From an uncultured beta proteobacterium (GTDB taxonomy: Bacteria > Pseudomonadota > Gammaproteobacteria > Burkholderiales > Burkholderiaceae_C): a DNA stretch of 15,806 bases. The DNA lies in contig CAIMHL010000329.1 in the NCBI GenBank assembly GCA_903840825.1, positions 1 through 15,806 of the forward strand, given 5' to 3'. Made by a program: the position numbers and the translations under genes. The notes below the pieces were generated by a model. It made no database searches and was not told where the DNA came from. It saw only the letters and a program-made list of their open reading frames with translations. Shown piece after piece: positions 1-6,704 of this stretch (positions within the stretch are counted from its first letter, which is position 1; each line of letters opens with the position of its first letter).

Positions 1-101
1 GCGCGTGCACTGGGGCTGCGGTCAAGCCAGTCGTAGTAGCCGCTGGTGCTCACCCGCAGGGTTTCGCATTGGCTGCGAAACGATAATTCGGCCCCTTGCC
101 T
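1..101 (-). pseudogene. IS3-family transposase OrfB, 5' fragment, frame-damaged
   Basis: The peptide STSGYYDWLDRSPSARA, read from about base 50 to the window start, is the well-known beginning of IS3-type OrfB, the integrase-like catalytic subunit. It lies in the same reading register as OrfA, directly after OrfA's TGA. IS3 elements normally place OrfB in a shifted register reached by programmed frameshifting. The stretch between OrfA's end and this peptide also looks shortened: an FAAN-like remnant sits in a different frame. This suggests a small deletion plus frameshift. The rest of OrfB, including the DDE residues, is outside the window. Confidence 0.65.
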
Positions 102-428
102 TCACGAGCTCGTTGACGGGGTAGCCGTCTTCTCGCTTTTGGCGGCAAACCAGGCCGCAGCCTTTGCCAATATGTCGCGCTCCATTTGGACTTGACGCAG
201 CTTGCGGCGCAACTAGAGGAGCTCTTGGCGCTCCTGGGCGTTTAGGGCCGCTACGTTGGCTGGTAATGCGGTGACACCAACGCCACCTGATTGGCGCATC
301 CAGCTCAGGATGCTGGTGGTGTGGCAGCCAAACTCCTTGGACAACTCACTGGGGGTGCGACCGCTGCGCACCAGTTCGACCATTTGGGTGCGAAAGGCTG
401 GCGCGTAGGGTGGTTTAGGTTTGGGCAT
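102..428 (-). pseudogene. IS3-family transposase OrfA, interrupted by an amber codon
   Basis: OrfA is the DNA-binding subunit of IS3-type transposases. The first 71 codons (428 down to 213) carry a helix-turn-helix, visible as GRTPSELSKEFGCHTTSI and then a Trp-containing recognition region. A TAG stop lies at 213-215. Beyond it the same frame continues for 36 more sense codons with the typical OrfA leucine-zipper tail (RRKLRQVQMERDILAKAAAW) before a TGA at 102-104. The continuation makes the TAG a nonsense mutation inside one original gene rather than the true end. A purine-rich ribosome site (AAAGAAAGAG) lies just before the ATG at 428. Disruption is clear from the sequence; loss of function is inferred. 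Confidence 0.8.
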
Positions 429-450
429 ATTGGACTCTTTCTTTCAGGTG

Positions 451-480
451 GGAAGTGTCCGCGAAATTGGGGCAACTTCA
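451..480 (-). repeat. Terminal inverted repeat (left end) of the IS3-family element
   Basis: Read on the minus strand from base 480, the sequence starts TGAAGTTGCCCC and continues to GCGGACACTTCC at 451. This is the form of many IS3-family ends (TGA..., then CCCC, then GCGGACACTTCC). It lies 22 bases upstream of the OrfA start, as expected. It marks the border between the element and the flanking DNA at 480/481. The partner repeat lies beyond the window. Confidence 0.7.
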
Positions 481-577
481 TTGCAAGTAAGCGCGTGTCG
501 ACGTTCATGCCAACATGCCCGTGAAGCAGTTGCATCAGGAAACGGCGCATGTGGCGCAGAAGAATGTTTGTGGGTTG

Positions 578-1327
578 CTAGCCGCGCCCCACATACGGCA
601 TGTTGGTAGCCATCACGGTGGTGAACAGGATGTTGGCTGACAAGGGCAAGCGGGCCATGGTCATGAAGGTCTCAACCACGCCGGTCATGTCCATGCGGGG
701 CTCGGGCTTGATGGTCAAATCGGCTTGGGGAATGCCGCTTGCCATTTTGAGGGTCATGTCGGAGGCCACATTGCCGATGTCGATCTGACCCACGGCAATA
801 CTGTAGGGTCGCCCATCCAATGAAGCGGCGCGCGTCAGGCCTGAAATGGCGTGTTTGGTGGCGGTGTAGGCAATGGAGCCCGGGCGGGGCACATGGGCCG
901 AGATGGAGCCGTTGTTGATAATGCGCCCGCCTTGTGGGCTTTGCTCTTGCATCAGTTTGAAAGCGTAAGACAGGGCGTAAAAGGCGCCGTTCAGATTGAT
1001 GTCCACCGCGCGGCGCCAATCGTCGCCCAGCATGTCGCCCGGCAAGGTGTAGGGCAGCGATATGCCGGCATTGTTGAACAGCAAATCGAGCCGCCCGAAG
1101 CGCGCACGCACTTGCTCAAAAAGAAGTTTGACTTCAGGCTCTTTGGACAGATCCGTTGGTAAGGCGTGGGCGTGATGTCCATTAACACCAGCAGCTGCAA
1201 CGGTTTCTTGCAAGGCATCGGCACGACGCCCGACCAGCACCACTTGCCATCCTTCATTAAGCAAGGCGAGAGCGCATGCTTTACCAATACCGGAGCTGGC
1301 GCCGGTGACGAGAGCGATTTTTGTCAT
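578..1327 (-). CDS. SDR-family oxidoreductase
   Basis: This is a 249-residue classical short-chain dehydrogenase/reductase, a cytoplasmic NAD(P)H-dependent alcohol/carbonyl oxidoreductase of unknown substrate. The cofactor-binding TGASSGIG is at residues 8-15 and NNAG at 85-88. The active site is Ser141 (or Ser143), Tyr154 and Lys158 in YTATK, with Asn111 in DINLNG. Arg34 and Arg35 after the second strand favour NADP(H) over NAD(H), which is inference. The length is normal and the C-terminus (MATNMPYVGRG) looks complete. A good ribosome site (AAAGGA) lies 7 bases before the ATG. The gene stands alone between the decayed IS and a gene-poor stretch, so context gives no substrate hint. Confidence 0.93.
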   Translation of the reverse strand: MTKIALVTGASSGIGKACALALLNEGWQVVLVGRRADALQETVAAAGVNGHHAHALPTDLSKEPEVKLLFEQVRARFGRLDLLFNNAGISLPYTLPGDMLGDDWRRAVDINLNGAFYALSYAFKLMQEQSPQGGRIINNGSISAHVPRPGSIAYTATKHAISGLTRAASLDGRPYSIAVGQIDIGNVASDMTLKMASGIPQADLTIKPEPRMDMTGVVETFMTMARLPLSANILFTTVMATNMPYVGRG

Positions 1328-2068
1328 GGTTTATTCCTTTAATGCACACTGTACTATGAGCTGTGGCAACGGAATAACGCGGCTGATTGGTTGTTAACCT
1401 ATAAAAAGTAAGTATTGAAATTCAAAGCCCTGCTTTTTGAAGTGTCTCAGGCACTGGCCTATGTACTTTTGGATAAGATCAAAGCCGCAATCCAAAACCA
1501 AGAAGCACGCTTCCCTTGCTCGCTCACGGATGCGATAGTGGTCAGCTATTTAGGAGGCTGATAAGCCATCAAGCCGCCGCGGGGCATGGCAAACGCTAGG
1601 ATAAGACATTCCCTTCACCATCCAACCAGCGGTAAAGATCGCTATTTTCTAGTTCAGTGCCCACGCTAATTTTTGTACCGCATTCAGGCAGTGAAAGTCA
1701 TCGCTATCAACCACATCAAACCCAGAATTAAGGATTGATAAAGCGTTAACGGCTTTTTTCCATGGTCAAAAATATTCACTATGACCGAGCGAACTTAGAC
1801 AGGGATCGACTACAAAGGGCTGATTGAATGCGGATGTAAGCAGCACCGCCAAGCTCGTCCTGACGGCTACCTTCCCCCAAGATGAATCGAGTTGAGACTC
1901 AAAAGCAGCCGTTCATCCTAAATAGCAAATGTATCTAAAATACATTTGCTTGGTCTAGGTTTTACTATCGTGAAATTAGTGCTCCTTGGGATAAATACCC
2001 GTTAGCCCAAGTAAATATTAAACAATAACTTGGCAGTATCGCAACGCCGTTTCACAAGAATCTAGAAA
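1328..2068. other. Gene-poor stretch, no convincing coding region
   Basis: About 740 bases separate the SDR gene from the BamE-like gene. No frame carries a convincing start, ribosome site and coding pattern. A 48-codon open frame runs on the plus strand from a TTG at 1415 to a TGA at 1559-1561. Short open stretches on the minus strand around 1600-1800 read like protein (for example DLYRWLDGEGNVL) but lack starts and are broken by stops. This could be debris of decayed genes. A perfect inverted repeat lies at 1924-1950. I see no RNA gene. Confidence 0.5.
1924..1950. repeat. Perfect 11-bp inverted repeat with a 5-base loop
   Basis: AGCAAATGTAT (1924-1934), loop CTAAA, then ATACATTTGCT (1940-1950) pair without mismatch. 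It lies about 120 bases downstream of the BamE-like gene on that gene's strand. Neither side is followed by a real T-run, so it is not a classical intrinsic terminator. It could act as a transcript-stabilising hairpin, a weak terminator or a binding palindrome. Confidence 0.6.
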
Positions 2069-2407
2069 TCACTGACCAAGATAGCCTTCTTGCCCCTGGC
2101 GTGCTGGAACTACCTCTCCAAAAGATTGAACTCGTCCATTCGAATTAAAATCAATTTGAAAAGTAGTTTCAGCTACTGGAGCAAAGTTAACTGTGTAAAC
2201 CCATGTGGGGCCGGTCGAACTCCGATATTTATGTGTATGAGAAGGTCGTCCAATTACCGATCGGACTTCTTCAGTCGTCATATCGACTTTTACCAATTGT
2301 TCTTCTGCTTGAGTTATGGAATACCCTTTTGCAGCAAATGAAGCCGAAGATGCAGCTAAAAATCCAATCATGGCAACGGTACGCAATGTTTTGATGCTAA
2401 GTTTCAT
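2069..2407 (-). CDS. Small exported protein with BamE/SmpA-like domain
   Basis: This is a 112-residue protein with an N-terminal signal peptide: a basic start (MKLSIKTLR), a hydrophobic core, and a probable cleavage after ASSASFA near residue 26. The mature part follows the BamE/SmpA/OmlA pattern: a helix (SITQAEEQLVKVDMTTEEVRSVIG, quoted here as two motifs, SITQAEEQ and MTTEEVRSVIG), a conserved GRPS turn, then WVYTV, FQIDF and NGRVQSFG strands. The ATG at 2407 is preferred over one 60 bases upstream because AAGGGAAAG lies just before it and the signal peptide then begins properly. There is no lipobox cysteine, so it is probably a soluble periplasmic relative and not BamE itself. Its partner and role are unknown. 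Confidence 0.78.
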   Translation of the reverse strand: MKLSIKTLRTVAMIGFLAASSASFAAKGYSITQAEEQLVKVDMTTEEVRSVIGRPSHTHKYRSSTGPTWVYTVNFAPVAETTFQIDFNSNGRVQSFGEVVPARQGQEGYLGQ

Positions 2408-2718
2408 TGACTTTCCCTTAGAGTAAGCGGGTCTCAAAATATTTCGAAATGAAATTTTCGCCCACAATGGATTCTTAAATTTCCTATGATTAAAGAAGTT
2501 GATTTTTCACAACTCGTCGTCTAAATTGACGAATCTAACCTTAACAACCAACACTCGAAAATCTCATTGAGCGCTTCAACCGACTGCTGGCTGTACCTTG
2601 ATGAACTGCCGCGAGTGTCAGACCCCAAAGTTGGACTTAGATTTGGAATTAAAGTAATCAATACTTTTGCCGATACCAACACATAAATTTAAATTTATTT
2701 CTTAAGCAAAGTGTCAAA
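2408..2718. other. Divergent intergenic region
   Basis: This AT-rich stretch separates the divergently read BamE-like gene (minus) and the 176-residue membrane protein gene (plus), so promoters for both should lie here. No gene is supported. A plus-strand open stretch ending at the TAA near 2684-2686 has no proper start. One candidate plus-strand promoter is listed separately. No clear hairpin or terminator was seen. Confidence 0.5.
2667..2695 (+). promoter_or_regulatory. Candidate sigma-70-type promoter
   Basis: TTGCCG (2667-2672) and TAAATT (2690-2695) are separated by 17 bases. Each matches its consensus hexamer at four of six positions. The implied start of transcription is about 17 bases before the ATG at 2719. 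In such AT-rich DNA this match could be chance. Confidence 0.25.
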
Positions 2719-3249
2719 ATGTCTAAACCCTCTTCAATTCAGACCGTCTTAATTTCTGCTGCTGCGGTTGCAGTCTTGTTTTCAGGTTTGGGATGGCTGG
2801 CCTACTCGGAGGGTTGGATTCATTTCAACGCTCCATCGGGACCATCCAGCGAAGATCGATTAGCGGCCAGCAAAAAGAGTGAGTCCGAGGAAAACATCAC
2901 TTTTCTGTGTGAAGCCAACTACTCCGTTCCTACCAACGGACTGGAAGGCCCCAACAAAGTCTACAAAGAAATGATGGCCGCCGGGTTGGACTACAAAAGC
3001 AAGGCCGGCTGGTACCAGGGTATTTTTTCTATCTCTGAGTCTAGAAAAGGCGCCCTAGTGCTGCAAGGCGACAAGGCGGTGGTGAGCCGCCCGGCCATGT
3101 TTGAGCGGTTTGGCGTGATGGTGACCAGCGAGCAATTCACCCTGAATCGCTCAACAGGTGAGTTCACACAATCGCTAACGATCAAAGATGGCCGCAAGAT
3201 TGAAATCATTCACGGCTACTGCGGAAAACTCACCAAAGCGCCTTTTTAA
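2719..3249 (+). CDS. Hypothetical membrane-anchored protein
   Basis: I do not recognise this 176-residue protein. One hydrophobic segment at about residues 8-29 (VLISAAAVAVLFSGLGWLAY) is followed by a Ser/Glu/Lys-rich spacer and a soluble domain of about 110 residues. This fits a single-pass inner-membrane protein with its domain in the periplasm. Two cysteines, Cys64 (FLCEANY) and Cys168 (GYCGKL), near the two ends of the domain could form a disulfide there (inference). Only a weak ribosome site precedes the ATG. It converges with the carbonic anhydrase gene, 25 bases apart, with no clear shared terminator. It is the only confident plus-strand gene in the window. Confidence 0.75.
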   Translation: MSKPSSIQTVLISAAAVAVLFSGLGWLAYSEGWIHFNAPSGPSSEDRLAASKKSESEENITFLCEANYSVPTNGLEGPNKVYKEMMAAGLDYKSKAGWYQGIFSISESRKGALVLQGDKAVVSRPAMFERFGVMVTSEQFTLNRSTGEFTQSLTIKDGRKIEIIHGYCGKLTKAPF

Positions 3250-3274
3250 GCGCCCACCTGCCTTCCCCTTGAGC

Positions 3275-4582
3275 CTACCCAGCGGTAATGATGCGACCAT
3301 TTTGAGGCTGCACTGGACGCGCATTCATCTTGAATGGGAAGCCGCTGATCTGCGCGCGTGAAATGTTGACCGGAGTTTTAAGAATGAAGAAGCGCACCCC
3401 TTCCGTGCAAGGCGGCGTGGTCAGCGACCCCTCGTAACTAAAGAAGTCAAATTCGCGGGGCAGCAAATTGCCAGGATTAAAACTGACGTCTTCCATCACC
3501 ACCTCTGGGCCTTCGGTGGCGGGCGCATTGGCCCAAAGCGTTTGGATGCCTGGGTTTTCATTGCCTTCCTTGAGCAGCACCCCCAAAACAGCCAGCTTGC
3601 CAGCTGCATTTTTGTGAACAAAGTGGATCACCATCGCCGATGGCTTGCCGTCAATGTGCTCTTCACTGGGCCGGTGAAAATGGAACTGAAGCAGATCATG
3701 GGGGACACCGTCAATGCGAAGCTTGCTCCCAGACTTTACGTTCACTTGGATGGTGTGCCCATTGTTCAGTATGCGCAAAGGCCCTGCCTTGTAGTCTGCT
3801 GTCACACTGATTCGACCCCGGACAAAGGGGCTCTTGATATTCAAGGGTGATTGAGACTTGCCTTTACCGCAAGTCGGAAACTCTTTACCCCAGTTGTCTG
3901 GGCCCATGACGCCTTCATAACCCCAATGTGGCGCGGCATGGGCACCGGCCGTTTTGACGTCCTTGCCGTGGTCCTTGGAGTCGGCGGGTGATGCGTGCGC
4001 TGCACCACCAGCTGCAGCACCGTGGGCTTTAGGGTCGGCCTGGGTGGATTTCGCATCAACTGGAGGCTGAACTGCACACTCAGACATCACCTTGACTTTT
4101 TGACCTGCAGCAGCAAGCCCGATCTGGGCTGCGCAAATGCTGTTTTTCCGGCTACCCCAGTCAGCCATCTGAAGTGCTTTGTTGAACGCTTCGGTGGTTG
4201 CGGGATCGTCACTGCCTTTGACCAGCATCCGCAGCGCGCCCAGGCTGAGCTGGCGCTCAACCGATAGCTTTTTGTCTTTGCTGTACAAAGTCTCCACGTC
4301 TTTTAGAAGAGGGCCATCGGCGATGGCCGCTTTGACAGCATCGAGCTCGAGGGCCTTTTCCTTCAGTGGATCGAGCGTTTCCTCAAGCGCATCCAGGGCG
4401 TTTTCGACCGTTTCCACTTCTTTTTCAGAGTCCTTGAGCAGCTCTTCGGCCACTTCAGCCTTGATTAACGTGGCCGCAATCTCGGCGCTTGCCAATTTGT
4501 TTTTTTGCAAATTGGTCCAGCCAAAAAAACCCGCACCAGCCAGAGAGAGGACAAGGACGACTTCTAAAAGAATTCTTTTCAT
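3275..4582 (-). CDS. Alpha-type carbonic anhydrase with N-terminal membrane/helical extension
   Basis: It catalyses reversible hydration of CO2 to bicarbonate, probably on the periplasmic side. The catalytic domain spans about residues 217-435 of 435. It contains SQSPLNI (243-249), NNGHTIQV with His276 as the proton-shuttle position, and QFHFHRPSEEH with zinc ligands His301 and His303. The third zinc ligand is His320, and SLTTPPCTE contains the substrate-site Thr388. Cys238 and Cys392 match the usual disulfide of bacterial alpha-CAs. Ahead of this are a membrane segment or uncleaved signal (about 4-22) and a Glu/Lys/Ala-rich helical region with coiled-coil character (about 31-110). A further helical part carries Cys150 and Cys169, and a Gly/Ala/His linker (185-218) follows. 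The family usually has only a signal peptide plus about 220 residues, so the N-terminal half is unusual. Oligomerisation or membrane tethering is inferred. Confidence 0.92.
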   Translation of the reverse strand: MKRILLEVVLVLSLAGAGFFGWTNLQKNKLASAEIAATLIKAEVAEELLKDSEKEVETVENALDALEETLDPLKEKALELDAVKAAIADGPLLKDVETLYSKDKKLSVERQLSLGALRMLVKGSDDPATTEAFNKALQMADWGSRKNSICAAQIGLAAAGQKVKVMSECAVQPPVDAKSTQADPKAHGAAAGGAAHASPADSKDHGKDVKTAGAHAAPHWGYEGVMGPDNWGKEFPTCGKGKSQSPLNIKSPFVRGRISVTADYKAGPLRILNNGHTIQVNVKSGSKLRIDGVPHDLLQFHFHRPSEEHIDGKPSAMVIHFVHKNAAGKLAVLGVLLKEGNENPGIQTLWANAPATEGPEVVMEDVSFNPGNLLPREFDFFSYEGSLTTPPCTEGVRFFILKTPVNISRAQISGFPFKMNARPVQPQNGRIITAG

Positions 4583-4593
4583 AGTTGCTTTCT

Positions 4594-4613
4594 AACGGGC
4601 CTAAATACCCGTT
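4594..4613 (-). promoter_or_regulatory. Hairpin in the leader of the carbonic anhydrase gene
   Basis: AACGGG (4594-4599) and CCCGTT (4608-4613) pair over an 8-base loop and end 11 bases before the ATG at 4582 on the minus strand. The weak ribosome site GAAAG lies in between. It could influence translation or be incidental. No T-run follows on the minus strand, so it is not a terminator for the upstream lipoprotein gene. Confidence 0.25.
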
Positions 4614-4679
4614 TTAATATCGATTGACGGCTTTGAATCGGTTTGAGTAGGGGGAACTTGAGTGCGTCTAGCGACGAGG

Positions 4680-5498
4680 TCAGCGATCCGCCCTGAATGA
4701 AATGCCCCGACCACTTGAATCAAGTGCAATAACTTCCAGGCGACTTGTGCTTGGGGTTGGTTTATAGACGGCAGCAACTCCTGAAAGTGTTTGGCCAATA
4801 CGGCCACAAATTTGTCCACTTTGGTGTTCAAACTTCAAAGTTACAGCGAAAAAATTACCACTACTTGTTGGCGTTGCTGATGACTCTCCACTTAATGTGC
4901 AACCTAAAAAGCCTGAGGGAGAACTCAGGATTCGTTTTCCTGTTGAGGGCGAAAAACGAATTAATAATCCTCTTGAACTGTCTAAACCGTCAATCCAGTC
5001 ACCGCGCCAGTCCCCATCGAGGTCGATAAGAACCGCAGGCTGATAGGCATCAAAAACAGGGGGCTTTTTTGCCACCGTATTAAAAAAAACGGGCGTCACG
5101 GATGGGGGAATGGTCAGGCTACCGCTGTAGGCATTTAATGAGGCTTCTGTAATGACTCCGTTCAGGGAGGTCAAGACGTTGCCCAAATAAGCCATTAAAT
5201 TGCTTGAAGTAGCGACGCCACCAGCCCCCAGAGTGAGCTCTCCTGCGTAAATATCGGTCTGCAATGGCCGAAAAGTTAACCCGTACCACTTCACTTTTGC
5301 GAGATCAGCCGTTGGCACAACAAGACTGACGAAGTCATCGTTGCCAATTTTCCCAGAGTAAACGCCCTGCATCACCGTGGGCTCTGGGGAAACCCCGCCT
5401 GAGTTGACGAGTGTTGGCGCCCCTCCCCCGCCACAAGCAGCGAGACCGGCCAGCGCGACACAACAAAAGAAATTATTGACAATTTTTAAAGTTTTCAT
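4680..5498 (-). CDS. Hypothetical lipoprotein
   Basis: This 272-residue protein begins with a lipoprotein signal: a basic start (MKTLK), a hydrophobic core, and lipobox Leu19-Ala-Ala-Cys22, followed by a Gly run. It should be lipidated at Cys22 and anchored in a membrane facing the periplasm. The rest is rich in Gly, Ser, Thr and beta-forming residues. It includes a DLDGDWRGD stretch (159-167) that fits the Asp spacing of calcium-binding loops (DxDGDxxxD), and cysteines at 200 and 231 that could pair. The ATG at 5498 is chosen over one 177 bases upstream because AAAGG lies 7 bases before it and the signal peptide then starts correctly; the longer frame also overlaps another gene. It follows the split gene by 10 bases, so co-transcription is likely. 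No function is recognised. Confidence 0.8.
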   Translation of the reverse strand: MKTLKIVNNFFCCVALAGLAACGGGGAPTLVNSGGVSPEPTVMQGVYSGKIGNDDFVSLVVPTADLAKVKWYGLTFRPLQTDIYAGELTLGAGGVATSSNLMAYLGNVLTSLNGVITEASLNAYSGSLTIPPSVTPVFFNTVAKKPPVFDAYQPAVLIDLDGDWRGDWIDGLDSSRGLLIRFSPSTGKRILSSPSGFLGCTLSGESSATPTSSGNFFAVTLKFEHQSGQICGRIGQTLSGVAAVYKPTPSTSRLEVIALDSSGRGISFRADR

Positions 5499-5508
5499 GA
5501 CGCTACCT

Positions 5509-6219
5509 TTAAACATGAACCCAGCCCGCCTGCAACCAATGACAATATTTTGGCCGATAGGGCCACGCCATGTGGTGGACCACCGTGCCTTTATCAAACA
5601 CAGACGAGGTGAGGTGATCGAGCCACTCACCCTTTGCACCCAATTTGAGAAACCAAGCCTCGTCGGCTTTTTCAACGTGACCTTCGCCTTGCAGGCGGAG
5701 TTGGCGGGCTGGTAAATTTTGGCTATTTCATGCGGGCTCTATGGGCCCAGAAAAAGCATCGTGCAGGCTTCCCCACTCCCGCCCCTTTAAGGCCTGGGTG
5801 ATTTTGTAAATATGATCACTCACCGCGTCCAGGTCGTTGAAATGGAATCGAACCTGGCCCAGAACGTTGTCAAATAAAACACAGGCTTGGGGGTGGGCAT
5901 CTAGCAGTGAATCCAGATTGGCCAATGCATCCGCCCGTTGAAAGACGAGTTCGGTAGCACTTGCTTTGAGCGCGGCGCCGTGGCGCCACCGAAACAAGGG
6001 TTCAGCAAGCCCATCAATATCCCAAACTAGGACTCTTTTGAATCTTTGAAGCCAGGCAGTCGGCATCATCCAGCCTGCGCTGGCGCCGATCAGCATCAAC
6101 TCTGAAGAACGGGGCTCGACCTGATCAAGCCAGTCCGAAATTTGCGCACAAACGGGGCGCCACTGGGCTTGCGAGCGCCATGCCCGCCAATGCCACAGCA
6201 AGCCACCAGACGGACTCAT
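5509..6219 (-). pseudogene. Uncharacterised protein gene split by one in-frame TGA (methyltransferase-like?)
   Basis: The first 163 codons (6219 to 5731) end at a TGA at 5728-5730. The same frame then continues for 72 sense codons to a TAA at 5509-5511, with a protein-like, Trp/His-rich composition (EAWFLKLG, GEWLDHLT, HHMAWPYRPKYCHWLQAGW). As one gene it would be 236 codons including the internal stop. The N-terminal part has a Rossmann-like look: LMLIGASAGWMMP, then VLVWDID about 20 residues later, then VLFDNVLGQ. This resembles SAM-dependent methyltransferase-type folds and betaproteobacterial hypothetical proteins I recall only loosely. The start overlaps the fliJ stop (ATGA), so it is translationally coupled to the flagellar operon. 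The truncated product might still function. Recent nonsense mutation, sequencing error or stop readthrough cannot be told apart here. Confidence 0.6.
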
Positions 6220-6662
6220 GAGCGCCCGATCCTGTTGAACTGGCTGACACCCAACTCATCCATGCTGCGCTGCTCGCGCTTGCGGCTGTGCATTTGGAAA
6301 GCGAGTATTTCCTGCTCATCGAGTGTTTGCATCTTCAGGCGCTCGCCTTCGGCCTCAATCATTTTTTTGTACAGGGCATTCAGTGCGACGGTGGCCTTAT
6401 CAATGTCCTGAACCACGCGTTCAGACAAGGTCATCAGCTGGGACATGAATTGGCGATGGTTCATGGCATCTTGCATGCCGTGTGTAATAACTGAGGCACC
6501 TGCTCCTTGCAACCTGTACTCTTCGTACAAAAATTGCAGGCGCTTGTAACTGCCATTGAGCGTTTCCAAAACAGTTCTCGCACGCACGATATCCGCTTGC
6601 ACCTGGGAAACTTTTTGTTGTGCTTTACCCTCCAAAACCGACCAGCATTGGCGAGGTTTCAT
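6216..6662 (-). CDS. fliJ: Flagellar export protein FliJ
   Basis: FliJ is the cytoplasmic stalk-like coiled coil that inserts into the FliI hexamer and links it to the FlhA export gate. The 148-residue product is almost entirely predicted helix, rich in Gln, Glu, Leu and Arg, with two long coiled-coil arms: about 12-50, and 75-130 with AEGERLKMQTLDEQEI near its end. This is the normal length and layout for FliJ, whose sequence is weakly conserved, so position directly after fliI is the main support. The gap to fliI is about 40 bases and the ribosome site is weak. Its stop overlaps the next start by 4 bases. Confidence 0.88.
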   Translation of the reverse strand: MKPRQCWSVLEGKAQQKVSQVQADIVRARTVLETLNGSYKRLQFLYEEYRLQGAGASVITHGMQDAMNHRQFMSQLMTLSERVVQDIDKATVALNALYKKMIEAEGERLKMQTLDEQEILAFQMHSRKREQRSMDELGVSQFNRIGRS

Positions 6663-6704
6663 GATGAGTGACGCTTAAGAAGAATGGTCATGAGTGAGCT
6701 TCAA

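Larger units (their letters stand above)
1..480 (-). mobile_element. Partial, decayed IS3-family insertion sequence
   Basis: The block reads on the minus strand. It holds an IS3-type left terminal repeat ending at base 480, then an OrfA-like helix-turn-helix protein, then the beginning of an OrfB-like (DDE transposase) sequence that runs off the window. OrfA has an in-frame stop and OrfB is not in an intact frame, so the copy seen here should not make a working transposase. The outer end of the element is outside the window, so no target duplication can be checked. The IS3 assignment rests on the peptide SGYYDW near the OrfB start and on the OrfA layout, recalled from the family. The exact IS name is unknown. 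Confidence 0.85.

Noticed and set aside
672..1287. Overlapping minus-strand frames within the SDR gene
   Set aside because: Out-of-frame translations of a clear SDR gene with all family motifs in the main frame.
1985..2011. CTTGGG...CCCAAG hairpin downstream of the BamE-like gene
   Set aside because: Only 6 bp with a 15-base loop and no T-run on either strand; too weak to call a terminator.
2616..2636. TGTCAGACCCCAAAGTTGGA, reminiscent of an IS3-type terminal repeat
   Set aside because: No partner repeat, no transposase remnant on either side that I could read, and the match is short; treated as chance.
4601..4831. 76-codon minus-strand frame overlapping the lipoprotein gene's 3' end
   Set aside because: Two-thirds lies out of frame inside the lipoprotein gene, it has no convincing ribosome site and no recognisable motif; it is best read as a shadow.
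5377..5715. 112-codon plus-strand frame opposite the lipoprotein and split gene
   Set aside because: The Pro-rich start is the complement of the lipoprotein signal region; no ribosome site or family signal.
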